A stretch of DNA of 64,000 nucleotides from NCBI GenBank assembly GCA_947503655.1, contig CANNEP010000001.1, positions 54,235-118,234 on the forward strand, given 5' to 3'. Positions 33,947 through 42,900 of the stretch are shown in pieces (the stretch's first letter is position 1; each line of letters begins with the position of its first letter). Position numbers and translations under genes: made by a program. A model generated the notes under the pieces. The model was not told the DNA's origin. It did not search any database and saw nothing but the letters and a program-made list of their open reading frames with translations. Source of the stretch: an uncultured Microbacterium sp. GTDB taxonomy: Bacteria; Actinomycetota; Actinomycetes; Actinomycetales; Microbacteriaceae.

Positions 33947-34774
33947 ATGACTGCCGCACTACTGCTTTTGACGATTGCGATCGCCGACCTCACGATGCTC
34001 GTGTGGTTGTCGGCACGGCAACGCCCGATCGCTATCGTCACTGCCGTCGCCGCACTCGCGGGGTGGCCCATCGTTCTCATCGCCGTGTTCTCCGCACCCT
34101 GGTGGGTCGCGCTGGGGCTGATTGTCGTAGCCGCGCTCTGGGCGCTGACGCTCGCCAGCCGGTGGTCGTCGCGCCTCGTCGTCCCCATTGGTCTCCTGCT
34201 GGCGGCAAAGCTCGCAGCGCTCCTGCTGGTTCCGTCTCTCGCGACGCTCGTGCAGCCGTCGTGGGCCGACGCGTGGGAGGCAACGGGGGCGGTCGTCTCG
34301 CCGACGGTCGCGACCATGGCCGTTGCCGTCGCCGCGTTCCTCGCGCACAGCGCCAACGTCGTGGTTCGCGCCACGCTGACCCTTGCGCGACGAGCCGACA
34401 CTCATGCACCCATGCCGCCGACGGAGATACCCGCACCCGTGGGCTCGTGGATCATCGCCGGCCGCTGGAGATGGGCGCGCGTGCAGGTCGTGCCACCCGA
34501 GCCTGCCGCGCCTCGCGTGATCTCCACGATGCGCGGCGGTCGGTGGATCGGCCCGCTCGAGCGCTGGGCCATCGTCGCCCTCGGTCTCGCCGGCGCTGTC
34601 GGCATCATCGCGGCACTCATGGCGGGTAAGGGCATCGTGCGTTTTCCGGAGATTAATGCTGACCGCGGCATTGGTTCCAAGGCCGAAGAATTTCTGGTCG
34701 GCAGCCTGTTGAGCTGGTCGCTCGCAGGCTGCGGCATCGCCCTCATCATCGGTGCGGCCACGGTTGTGGCCTAA
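33947..34774 (+). CDS. Integral membrane protein, SatD-associated
   Basis: 275 residues with about seven hydrophobic segments (residues 2-22, 27-50, 52-72, 78-100, 112-140, then two near the C-terminus). The conserved-looking GKGIVRFPEINADRGIGSKAEEFLVGS loop recalls DUF3307-type proteins that pair with SatD. GTGGAGG precedes the ATG. Function unknown; the shared operator motif suggests it is regulated with satD. Confidence 0.75.
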   Translation: MTAALLLLTIAIADLTMLVWLSARQRPIAIVTAVAALAGWPIVLIAVFSAPWWVALGLIVVAALWALTLASRWSSRLVVPIGLLLAAKLAALLLVPSLATLVQPSWADAWEATGAVVSPTVATMAVAVAAFLAHSANVVVRATLTLARRADTHAPMPPTEIPAPVGSWIIAGRWRWARVQVVPPEPAAPRVISTMRGGRWIGPLERWAIVALGLAGAVGIIAALMAGKGIVRFPEINADRGIGSKAEEFLVGSLLSWSLAGCGIALIIGAATVVA

Positions 34775-34847
34775 CACGGCGGCAGAGAACGGAACCATTG
34801 TTCCGGAACACTCCCGAGATTCCGGCTTTCTGCCGTAAGTTGGAAGG

Positions 34848-35564
34848 GTGAACGCGACCCCAGCTGACCAGCGCATCCTGCTTGACCTTGTTGACCTCGA
34901 CCGCCGCATTCTCGTGGCCGAAGCGAGCCGCAAGAACCCGCCGCAGGCCGCTCGCATCGCCGAGCTCACCGCGCAGAAGCAGGGCCAGAGTTCAGAGCTC
35001 TCGCAACGCCTGGGTGTGCGCGATGATGTCGCGCTCGAACTCAGCCGCCTCGAAAGCGACGTCAAGGTTGCTCAAGCCCGCCGCCAGCGCGACCAGGAGC
35101 GCCTCGCAACGGCATCCGACCCGAAGCAGGCCGTCGCATTCGAGCACGAGATTACCGCGCTGACGAAGCGCCTGAGCGACCTCGAAGATGCCGAACTCGT
35201 CATCATGGAGCGCCTCGAAGAAGCCGAGACGGCCGTCAACGAGCAGAAGGCCATCATCGACGTCACGAACGAAGAGGGTGCACGCCTCACCGCCGAAGCA
35301 CGCGAACTGATCTCCAAGACCACGACCGAACTCGAAGAGCTGGCCCGCGACCGCGTCTCGGTCATCGGCCGTATTCCCGAGGCCCTCGCTAAACAGTACG
35401 ACCGCGTCGGCGCTGGCCTGCTGACCCGTAACACGTGCGGTGCGTGCAACATGGTGCTCAACGCCACTGACCTGCAAGAAGTCCGCGTTGTTTCGGTTCA
35501 CGAGATCGCGAACTGCCCGAGCTGTGGCGCGATCCTCGTGCGCACGGAGGAGTCGGGGCTCTGA
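34848..35564 (+). CDS. C4-type zinc-ribbon coiled-coil protein (DUF164)
   Basis: 238 residues: a long antiparallel coiled coil (about residues 10-175), then the zinc ribbon RNTCGACNMVLNATDL...NCPSCGAILVR with four cysteines. This is the conserved bacterial family of putative RNA- or DNA-binding ribbon proteins, described in several species as ribosome-linked. GTG at 34848 follows GGAAGG. The TGA overlaps the apparent CTG start of the next gene, so the two are likely coupled. Confidence 0.9.
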   Translation: MNATPADQRILLDLVDLDRRILVAEASRKNPPQAARIAELTAQKQGQSSELSQRLGVRDDVALELSRLESDVKVAQARRQRDQERLATASDPKQAVAFEHEITALTKRLSDLEDAELVIMERLEEAETAVNEQKAIIDVTNEEGARLTAEARELISKTTTELEELARDRVSVIGRIPEALAKQYDRVGAGLLTRNTCGACNMVLNATDLQEVRVVSVHEIANCPSCGAILVRTEESGL

Positions 35565-37279
35565 GCCTGTCGGCCACCGACCCCGCTTGGATTCTCCACG
35601 CCCGAAACGGCGTTAACTACGTCGCCACGCTCATCAGCGCCGACGGTACCGAACGCACCCAGCAGATTGCCGTTGCCGATTGGCCCGCGTGGGTTCAGCA
35701 GCACGAGCACCCCAACAGCCCGCGCTGGGTCTTCAATGACACTGCGCTGGTCTACCCAACGCTCCTGAACGCCGGGGTCCGCGTTGCACGCGCCCACGAC
35801 CTGCGGCTGTGTCACGCCATTCTGCGCGACTCTGCTTTTGTCGCGGGTGGTGAGTCACTCCGTCACGCCACCGCGTGGGATGTCGCACCGGCGGCGGAAC
35901 CATCAGAGCGACCCGTCGAGGCGCTGTTTGATTTTGGAGTGCGGGGTCCGCGGCACGTGCCCGGCGACCCCGCAGACGTACGTGCCGAATTCGATCGTCA
36001 ACGTGCCATTCTCGACGCCGCAGACGGGCGATTGCGCCTATTGACAGTCGCGGAATCCACCGGAGCCCTCATCGCCGCAGAGATGCGCAGTGCGGGGCTG
36101 CCGTGGGACGTGCCGGCCCACGAACAGATGCTGGCCGAAACGCTGGGGGAGCGGCCTCCCGGTGGCGGCACCCCGTCGATCATGGTGCAGCGCGCCGACG
36201 AAGTACGGCAGCTGCTCGGCGACCCCACCGTGAGCCTCGACAGCCAACCCAAACTCCTCCGGGCGCTCCACCGCGCTGGCATCATGGTCGAGTCGACCAG
36301 CAAATGGGAGCTGGAAGAACAAACCCACCCCGCGATCGAGCCGCTACTCGAATACAAGAAGCTTTCGCGCCTCTACTCTGCCAACGCGTGGGCCTGGCTT
36401 TCCGAATGGGTGCGCGACGGTCGTTTCCGTCCGGTCTATGTGCCCGGCGGTGTCGTTACCGGCCGCTGGGCGTCTTCCGGCGGCGGTGCCCTCCAAATTC
36501 CCCGCGCACTTCGCACCGCGGTGCGTGCGGCACCGGGCTGGCGTCTCATCGTCGCTGACGTCGCGCAGCTCGAACCCCGTGTGCTCGCCGCGATGAGTGG
36601 AGACCTCGCGATGGCCGATGCCGCACGCGGCCAAGACCTGTACTCGGGTCTTGTCGATCGCGGCATCGTCGCCACCCGCCAAGAAGCGAAAATTGCCGTG
36701 CTTGGCGCGATGTATGGTTCCACGACCGGCGAAGCGGGCCGCCTCGTGCCACGCCTCCGTCGCGCTTTCCCACAAGCGATGGCCATGGTCGACGACGCTG
36801 CACAGACCGGCGAAGACGGCGGCATCGTGTCAACGCTCCTCGGCCGCTCGTCACCACCCGCGAGCGACGAATGGACCGCCGTGCAACGCGCGGCCACCGA
36901 CGCCGACGCTGATTCGAGCTCAGAGCAACGCGCGCGCCGCTCAGCACGCGACCGAGGTCGATTCACCCGCAACTTCATCGTGCAGGGCACAGCTGCCGAA
37001 TGGGCGCTCGCGTGGCTCGCTGAAATTCGCCGCGGTCTTGCCGCACTTCCCGAAACAACCGGGCAGAAAACGGAACCATCAGGTGCGGCGTTCCAGGCGG
37101 TTCCGCACCTGGCATTCTTCCTGCACGACGAAGTCATTCTGCACGTTCCCGGCGACCTCGCCGATGCCGCCGCCGACGTCGTGAGACAGGCCGCAGCGCG
37201 CGTCGCGACGCTCCTGTTCGGAACCTTTCCGCTCGACTTTCCGCTCGATCTAAAAATCGCGGAAAACGCCGGAAAGTAG
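35561..37279 (+). CDS. Bifunctional 3'-5' exonuclease/DNA polymerase (PolA-like)
   Basis: 572 residues counted from a CTG start. The N-terminal third is the degenerate exonuclease domain (PAWILHARNGVNYVATLI, PRWVFNDTALVYPTLLNAGVRVARAHDLRLCHAILR). The polymerase domain has motif A DVAQLEPRVLAAMSGD, motif B-like RRSARDRGRFTRNFIVQG and motif C FLHDEVILHVP. No ATG, GTG or TTG exists in frame between the last stop (35470) and 35939, yet conserved sequence begins near 35561, and GGAGGAG (35546-35552) lies eight bases before CTG. It overlaps the upstream stop by four bases. Confidence 0.85.
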   Translation: MSLSATDPAWILHARNGVNYVATLISADGTERTQQIAVADWPAWVQQHEHPNSPRWVFNDTALVYPTLLNAGVRVARAHDLRLCHAILRDSAFVAGGESLRHATAWDVAPAAEPSERPVEALFDFGVRGPRHVPGDPADVRAEFDRQRAILDAADGRLRLLTVAESTGALIAAEMRSAGLPWDVPAHEQMLAETLGERPPGGGTPSIMVQRADEVRQLLGDPTVSLDSQPKLLRALHRAGIMVESTSKWELEEQTHPAIEPLLEYKKLSRLYSANAWAWLSEWVRDGRFRPVYVPGGVVTGRWASSGGGALQIPRALRTAVRAAPGWRLIVADVAQLEPRVLAAMSGDLAMADAARGQDLYSGLVDRGIVATRQEAKIAVLGAMYGSTTGEAGRLVPRLRRAFPQAMAMVDDAAQTGEDGGIVSTLLGRSSPPASDEWTAVQRAATDADADSSSEQRARRSARDRGRFTRNFIVQGTAAEWALAWLAEIRRGLAALPETTGQKTEPSGAAFQAVPHLAFFLHDEVILHVPGDLADAAADVVRQAAARVATLLFGTFPLDFPLDLKIAENAGK

Positions 37280-37286
37280 CCGAGCG

Positions 37287-38153
37287 TTAGGGGAGGAGCC
37301 CCAGCAGGCGCGCCTTCGTGACGGCCGCGTGGCGCGTTGACGAGTCGAGCTTCGCCATCGCCGTGCCGAGGTATGCCTTGACGGTGCCCTGCTTCAACCC
37401 GAGCTGCGCTGCGATCTCTGCCGTCGTCGATCCGAGTGCGGCGCAGGCAAGCACGTCGGTTTCTCGCGACGAGAGGTGAATGTCGGTGGCGACCGCAACA
37501 GCAGCACCCTCCGGTGCGAGGCCTGAGAGGCCAGCCAGGCGGCGCTCGAGACCTTCGAGCCGTGCCCGCAGCGTCTGATCCGTCACGGCCGCGCTCAACG
37601 AGCGTAGCTCGGCGTAGCTCGCACGCAACTCTTCTCGTTGTGCCGGTGACATGGTTCCGGTCGGCGCACTGGACGGCGTGCGCGCCAACCGGCGACGCAC
37701 CTCGTCGCGAATGCGAATCTCGGTGGCAAGTTCTTCAGCAACCTGAAATGCCGGTGCGGCGATGACGCCGGTCATGCTCGCGGCGTCCCACGCGCCGCCG
37801 TAAAGAACGCCGCGAGCCTCACCGTTAACGACGACGGGAACGGCCAGCAACGTTGCGATTCCTTCGCCCAAAACTTGACGATCATAGTCGTGCGTGATGC
37901 GGGGATTTGAGCGGTAGTCGCTCGTCATGCGCGGGCGTTGTTCGGCGACCGCCTGACCGCCGAGACCGCGTTGCGGCATGACGCGCAAATCCTCGAGAAA
38001 ACGCGTGCGCGCGCCGAAAACGTGCTTTACCTGCACTTCTCCATCGGCGATCAGGCCGCCAAATGCGACAGGAAAGTTGGTGCGAGCTGCGAGGCTCCTG
38101 ACCGCCTTGGCGACAGCATCATCGTCACTGGGCGAATTGTCAGCAATCGGCAT
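37287..38153 (-). CDS. LuxR-type regulator with GAF domain, RamA-like
   Basis: 288 residues. The N-terminal half is GAF-like (AARTNFPVAFGGLIADGEVQVKHVFG...LLAVPVVVNGEARGVLYGG), followed by a helical linker and a LuxR helix-turn-helix (LSSRETDVLACAALGSTTAEIAAQLGLKQGTVKAYLGTAMAKL). This matches RamA of Corynebacterium, which controls acetate metabolism; divergence from the acetate symporter genes supports that role. Start at 38153; the open frame continues to 38420 but runs through the divergent promoter and is rejected. Confidence 0.8.
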   Translation of the reverse strand: MPIADNSPSDDDAVAKAVRSLAARTNFPVAFGGLIADGEVQVKHVFGARTRFLEDLRVMPQRGLGGQAVAEQRPRMTSDYRSNPRITHDYDRQVLGEGIATLLAVPVVVNGEARGVLYGGAWDAASMTGVIAAPAFQVAEELATEIRIRDEVRRRLARTPSSAPTGTMSPAQREELRASYAELRSLSAAVTDQTLRARLEGLERRLAGLSGLAPEGAAVAVATDIHLSSRETDVLACAALGSTTAEIAAQLGLKQGTVKAYLGTAMAKLDSSTRHAAVTKARLLGLLP

Positions 38154-38287
38154 TGATACCAACTTTCGGGGGGGTGACACGAGATATCGCTTTTCTCTAG
38201 GTTGACATCCTACGTGTTGACCACCGAACGGTAACGCGTGCGGGCGGCAAAGATGCCGCTTTAACCGGAGTAGGGCAAGGAGGCCCC

Positions 38288-38590
38288 ATGACCGTTTCAC
38301 CACCAACGGCTGAGATCGACTACGTCGAGATTCAGGAATCGGAGAGGTTCGCAACTCTTCGAAAGTCGCATCGCAGCTTTGTGTTTCCGCTCGCGATCTT
38401 CTTGGTTTGGTATTTCGCATACGTTCTGCTTGGTGCGTACGCCCATGACTTCATGGCAACGCCCGTATTCGGGCACATCAACGTCGGACTCATCCTTGGG
38501 CTCTTGCAGTTCGTGACGACGTTCGCGATCACGGGTTGGTATGTCTGGTACGCGAATTCGCGCCAGCCGCAACAACAAGTCGGCGGCTGA
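38288..38590 (+). CDS. DUF485 membrane protein
   Basis: 100 residues with two membrane helices (VFPLAIFLVWYFAYVLLGAYA and GLILGLLQFVTTFAITGWYVWYA), preceded by LRKSHRSF, the DUF485 signature. DUF485 genes precede acetate permease genes in many bacteria. GGAGG lies before the ATG. Its last 50 bases overlap the symporter frame, and its C-terminus (NSRQPQQQVGG) is shorter than usual. Confidence 0.88.
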   Translation: MTVSPPTAEIDYVEIQESERFATLRKSHRSFVFPLAIFLVWYFAYVLLGAYAHDFMATPVFGHINVGLILGLLQFVTTFAITGWYVWYANSRQPQQQVGG

Positions 38591-40067
38591 CTACTACGCC
38601 GCCGGGCGTTCCTTCACGGGCCCGCAGAACGGCTTCGCTATCGCCGGCGACTATCTGTCGGCGGCATCGTTCCTCGGCATTGTTGGTGCCATCGCTATCA
38701 ACGGTTACGACGGGTTCTTGTACTCGATTGGCTTCCTGGTGGCGTGGCTGGTCGCGCTTCTCCTGGTCGCAGAGCTGATGCGCAACACGGGTAAGTTCAC
38801 GATGGCCGACGTGTTGTCGTTCCGTCTGAAGCAGGGCCCGGTTCGTATGGTTGCTGCCATCACGACCCTTGCGGTCTGCCTCTTCTACCTGCTGGCTCAG
38901 ATGGCCGGTGCCGGTGCGCTGGTGTCGCTGCTTCTCGGTATCAAGGAAGCTATCGGCCAGTCGGTCGTTATTGCGGTCGTCGGCGTGCTGATGATCGTGT
39001 ACGTACTCATCGGTGGCATGAAGGGCACGACCTGGGTTCAGATCGTCAAGGCCTTCCTCCTCATCGGTGGTGCGATCGTGATGACGATCTGGGTGCTGGC
39101 TCTCAACGGGTTCAATCTCACCACGCTGCTCGGAAACGCTGTGGAGCACGCAACCGCGACGCCGCCCGAGGCGATTCTTGCACCGGGCATCCAGTATGGT
39201 TCCAACCCTCTTGACTTCATCTCGCTCGGTCTTGCTTTGGTGCTCGGTACGGCTGGCCTCCCGCACGTGCTGATGCGCTTCTACACGGTTCCGACCGCGA
39301 AGGAAGCACGTCGCAGTGTGGTGTGGGCGATCGTCCTCATCGGCCTCTTCTACCTGCTGACGCTCGTGCTCGGCTACGGTGCCGCATCGCTCGTCGGCCC
39401 GGAGGTCATCAAGAACGCACCCGGTGGCGTGAACTCGGCAGCACCGCTGCTGGCTAACGCGCTTGGCGGCCCGCTGCTGCTCGGCTTCATTTCGGCCGTC
39501 GCCTTCGCAACGATCCTCGCTGTGGTTGCAGGTCTCACGATCACCGCCGCCGCGTCGTTCGCACACGACATCTACTCGAACGTGATCAAGAAGGGCCAGG
39601 ACTCGTCGGAGGGCGAAGTCAAGGTCGCTCGTCGCACCGTTGTCGTGATCGGTGTTCTCGCCGTGCTCGGTGGTATCGGTGTGCAAGGCCAGAACGTTGC
39701 GTTCCTCGTGGCGCTGGCCTTCGCGGTCGCTGCTTCGGCGAACCTGCCTACCATTCTCTACTCGCTGTTCTGGAAGAAGTTCACCACCCAGGGCGCGGTC
39801 TGGAGCATGTACGGCGGTCTCGCCGCAGCACTGATTCTGATCGTGCTGTCGCCGGTGTTCTCGGGTTCGCCCGACAGCGTGTTCAAGGAGATCGACTTCG
39901 CCATCTGGCCGCTGAAGAACCCGGGTATCGTCTCGATCCCCGTCGGCTTCTTCCTCGGTTGGCTCGGCTCGGTCGTTAGCCAGCGCGTCGAAGACCGCAA
40001 GCTTGCGGCTGAGATGGAAGTGCGCTCGCTCACCGGTTACGGCGCCGAGAAGGCCGTCGAACACTAA
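38541..40067 (+). CDS. actP: Cation/acetate symporter, apparently lacking the first helix
   Basis: 508-residue solute:sodium symporter. SRNNKSAADYYAAGRSFTGPQNGFAIAGDYLSAASFLGI, MKGTTWVQIVKAFLLI and the GLPHVLMRFYTV block match ActP. Family members usually have an extra membrane helix before RASRN; here the frame has a stop at 38514-38516 and begins within it, so the protein starts directly at RIRASRN. Whether DUF485's second helix replaces it is open (see findings). Transport is presumably acetate or pyruvate with a cation. A strong terminator follows. Confidence 0.85.
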   Translation: MSGTRIRASRNNKSAADYYAAGRSFTGPQNGFAIAGDYLSAASFLGIVGAIAINGYDGFLYSIGFLVAWLVALLLVAELMRNTGKFTMADVLSFRLKQGPVRMVAAITTLAVCLFYLLAQMAGAGALVSLLLGIKEAIGQSVVIAVVGVLMIVYVLIGGMKGTTWVQIVKAFLLIGGAIVMTIWVLALNGFNLTTLLGNAVEHATATPPEAILAPGIQYGSNPLDFISLGLALVLGTAGLPHVLMRFYTVPTAKEARRSVVWAIVLIGLFYLLTLVLGYGAASLVGPEVIKNAPGGVNSAAPLLANALGGPLLLGFISAVAFATILAVVAGLTITAAASFAHDIYSNVIKKGQDSSEGEVKVARRTVVVIGVLAVLGGIGVQGQNVAFLVALAFAVAASANLPTILYSLFWKKFTTQGAVWSMYGGLAAALILIVLSPVFSGSPDSVFKEIDFAIWPLKNPGIVSIPVGFFLGWLGSVVSQRVEDRKLAAEMEVRSLTGYGAEKAVEH

Positions 40068-40081
40068 AGAGCGGAACCACG

Positions 40082-40115
40082 GGGCCGCGGACGAGAAATC
40101 TCTCGTCCGCGGCCC
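40082..40115. terminator. Terminator after the acetate symporter
   Basis: Fifteen-base perfect stem GGGCCGCGGACGAGA / TCTCGTCCGCGGCCC with a four-base loop, 14 bases past the stop codon. Confidence 0.88.
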
Positions 40116-40197
40116 TCGTGCGTTTCTCAGCCCGTGGTTCCGGTGCCGCGGGCTTCGCCGCGCAGAGCGGAACCAAGGGAGCGATACGATAGGAGAA

Positions 40198-40554
40198 GAA
40201 TGGGTCGGCCAGACGGTCGCGTTGCGGGCTACCGCACCGAGGAACGTCCGGGCTCCACAGGGCAGGGCGGTGGGTAACACCCACCCGGAGTAATCCGCGA
40301 GATAGTGCCACAGAGAGTAGACCGCCGAGCGTACTCGGTAAGGGTGAAAGGGTGGTGTAAGAGACCACCGGGGTCATGGTGACATGACCCGCAAGGTAAA
40401 CCTCGTCCGGAGCAAGGCCAGACAGGGGATGTTGACGCGGCTCGCCGAGTCCCCGGGTAGGCTGCTGGAGCGCTACGGCAACGTCGCGCCGAGAGAGATG
40501 GCCGTCAGAGGGAGCAATCCCCGAACAGAACCCGGCGTATCGGCCGACCCATTC
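40198..40554 (+). ncRNA. rnpB: RNase P RNA, bacterial class A
   Basis: Ends pair as GAATGGGTCGGCC / GGCCGACCCATTC. Conserved cores are present: GAGGAACGTCCGGGCTCCAC near the 5' end, AGGGCAGGG, GGGTGAAAGGGTG, and ACAGAACCCGGCGTA near the 3' end. Ends are approximate to a few bases. The ribozyme matures tRNA 5' ends. It lies between the symporter terminator and pxpA. Confidence 0.95.
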
Positions 40555-40588
40555 CCTTACTTCCTCGGGAGCGTGCCAGGGTAGAGGT

Positions 40589-41335
40589 ATGGATCTCAAC
40601 GCAGACCTCGGAGAGAGCTTTGGCGCGTGGACGATGGGCGATGACGCCGCGATGCTCGAGATCGTTTCGAGCGCTAACGTCGCGTGCGGATTCCACGGCG
40701 GCGACCCCATCGGCATCATCGCTACGCTCACGGCTGCCGCGAGCGCTGGCGTTCGTGTGGGCGCACACCCGTCATATCGTGATCGCGTCGGTTTCGGCCG
40801 CCGCTACGTTGAGATGGCCTCCGATGAGCTGACGGCTGACGTCGCCTACCAGCTTGCAGCGCTCGACGGGCTTGCCCGCGCGGCCGGCGCACCGCTCGCA
40901 TACGTCAAGCCGCACGGTGCGCTTTACAACACGATGGCAGGCAACGAGAAGGTCGCCCACGCCGTTTACGACGCCATGCAGCTGGTGACTCCCGCTCTCC
41001 CCGTGATGGGGCTCGCGGGTTCCGCCGGCCTGCGCTGGGCAGCAGAACGCGGCATCGGAACCATTGCTGAAGCGTTCGTCGACCGCGGGTACCGCGCAGA
41101 CGGCACGTTGGTCCCGCGATCCGAACCCGGTGCCGTGCTTCACGATGCTGACACCGCGGCGGCCCGCATGGTGCGGTTTGTGACAGAGGGGGTGATGGAG
41201 ACGGTGGACGGCGGAACCATTGAGCTCGCGGCGCAGTCGGTGTGCGTGCACGGCGACAGCCCGTCAGCGCTCGAGATGGCTCGTCGCACGCGCGCGGCGC
41301 TGGAGGCGGCGGGCGTCACCGTGTCTGCGCTGTGA
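40589..41335 (+). CDS. pxpA: 5-oxoprolinase subunit A (LamB/YcsF family)
   Basis: 248 residues: MDLNADLGESFGAW, VACGFHGGDP, GAHPSYRDRVGFGRR and YVKPHGALYN, all diagnostic of PxpA. With PxpB and PxpC it hydrolyses 5-oxoproline to glutamate using ATP. The stop overlaps the GTG of the pxpBC fusion by four bases, so the complete enzyme is encoded here. Confidence 0.94.
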   Translation: MDLNADLGESFGAWTMGDDAAMLEIVSSANVACGFHGGDPIGIIATLTAAASAGVRVGAHPSYRDRVGFGRRYVEMASDELTADVAYQLAALDGLARAAGAPLAYVKPHGALYNTMAGNEKVAHAVYDAMQLVTPALPVMGLAGSAGLRWAAERGIGTIAEAFVDRGYRADGTLVPRSEPGAVLHDADTAAARMVRFVTEGVMETVDGGTIELAAQSVCVHGDSPSALEMARRTRAALEAAGVTVSAL

Positions 41336-42900
41336 CCGCGCCACAACGCATCCTGCCCGTCGGGCAGCACGCGGTGCTCGCCGAGTACGCCACGCTCGCC
41401 GATACGATGGCGGCCTTCGCCGGGCTCCCGCCCGAGCGTCCCGAGGGCGTGATTGACGTGGTTCCGGCGGCCCGCACGATTCTCGTGAACTTCGCCGTGC
41501 ACGCTTCTCGCGCCGAGGTCGAGGAGTGGCTCGGTTCTGCTGACGCCAGCGCTGTGTTGGCGACCCAACCCGTGCCGATTGACATCGATGTGGTCTACAA
41601 CGGCGACGATCTCGACGAGGTGGCGACACTGCTTGGCCTCTCTCGCGACACCGTCGTCTCGCTTCATACGGAATCCGACTACCGGGTCGCGTTCACCGGG
41701 TTCGCACCGGGTTTTGCCTACCTCGTCGCCCCCGACACCCGCCTGCACGTACCGCGGCGGCCATCACCACGACCGCGCGTGCCCGCCGGGGCTGTGGGTC
41801 TGGCGGGGGAGTTCTCCGGTGTTTATCCCCGCGCGACCCCGGGCGGATGGCAGCTCATTGGGTACACGGGCACCGCACTCTGGGACAGCGAACGCGAACA
41901 ACCCGCGCTGTTACACCCGGGCGACGCCGTTCGGTTCCGCGCAGTGCGCCGCAGCGTTTCGCTCGCCACGCCGCACATGGCAAAAGCCACGATCCCGGGT
42001 ATCACCGTGGTCAAACCGGGCCTGCAACTTCTCGTGCAAGATCTCGGGCGCCCCGGTCACGCCGCCGACGGCGTCACGGCGTCCGGTGCTGCCGACCGTG
42101 CAGCGCACAACGCCGCCAACACGGCCGTCGGCAACCCGCGCACCGCGGCCACGCTCGAACTCGCCCTCGGCGGCGCCGAACTGCACTTCGACGTTGACGC
42201 CGTCGTCGCCATCACCGGAGCCAACGCGCCCGCGACGCTCACGACACCGGGCGCTGACGTCGACGGCAGCCCTGACGTGATCGATACACCGATCGCCCCG
42301 GGCACACCCACAGCGATCCCCGCTGGCGGCACCCTTACTTTCGGCTACGCCAGCCGCGGCGTTCGCACCTATCTCGCGGTCCGCGGCGGTTGGGCAGCAC
42401 CATCCACGCTCACGTCACAAGCCACGGATACTCTCTCCGGCCTCGGGCCCGCCCCGATAACGGCAGGTACCCGAGTTGGCATCTCGCCAACACAACCATC
42501 TAACGCCGTGACGCCCGTGGTTCCGGCCCCCACGCCCCTCGCCGCACCGGCCGACACGGTCACGCTCGACGTCATGTTCGGCCCCCGCGCTGACTGGTTC
42601 ACCGCGCAGGCCCGAGAAACCCTCACGAGCGCAGATTTCATCGTCTCGGCAACGTCAGATCGCGTCGGACTCCGTCTCGAAAGCGGCACCCTGCTCGAGC
42701 GCATCAATACCGCTGAACTCCCCAGCGAAGGGGTTGTGCGCGGCGCGATTCAGGTACCCGCAAACGGCCAACCGGTGATCTTCCTCGCCGACCACCCGGT
42801 GACCGGTGGTTACCCCGTCATCGCTGTCGTGGTTCCGCGGCACCGCGACATCGTCGCGCAGGTGCCCGCCGGAACCACGGTGCGGTTTCGCGCGATTTAG
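41332..42900 (+). CDS. pxpBC: 5-oxoprolinase subunits B and C, fused
   Basis: 522 residues joining two normally separate subunits. Residues 1-205 are PxpB/KipI-like (FTGFAPGFAYL, PRPRVPAGAVGLAGEFSGVYP, PGGWQLIGYT); residues 220-522 are PxpC/KipA-like (GLQLLVQDLGRPGHAADGV, DRAAHNAANTAVGNP, SSDRVGLRLESG-like end). The fusion is known in actinobacteria. GTG start at 41332; convergent with ppgK, sharing the stop region. Confidence 0.92.
   Translation: MTAPQRILPVGQHAVLAEYATLADTMAAFAGLPPERPEGVIDVVPAARTILVNFAVHASRAEVEEWLGSADASAVLATQPVPIDIDVVYNGDDLDEVATLLGLSRDTVVSLHTESDYRVAFTGFAPGFAYLVAPDTRLHVPRRPSPRPRVPAGAVGLAGEFSGVYPRATPGGWQLIGYTGTALWDSEREQPALLHPGDAVRFRAVRRSVSLATPHMAKATIPGITVVKPGLQLLVQDLGRPGHAADGVTASGAADRAAHNAANTAVGNPRTAATLELALGGAELHFDVDAVVAITGANAPATLTTPGADVDGSPDVIDTPIAPGTPTAIPAGGTLTFGYASRGVRTYLAVRGGWAAPSTLTSQATDTLSGLGPAPITAGTRVGISPTQPSNAVTPVVPAPTPLAAPADTVTLDVMFGPRADWFTAQARETLTSADFIVSATSDRVGLRLESGTLLERINTAELPSEGVVRGAIQVPANGQPVIFLADHPVTGGYPVIAVVVPRHRDIVAQVPAGTTVRFRAI

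Noticed and set aside
38529-40280. 583-residue open frame on the minus strand opposite the acetate symporter
   Set aside because: It is antisense to a clear symporter gene, its translation is low-complexity and charged (many His, Asp, Arg), and it has no start signal or family match.
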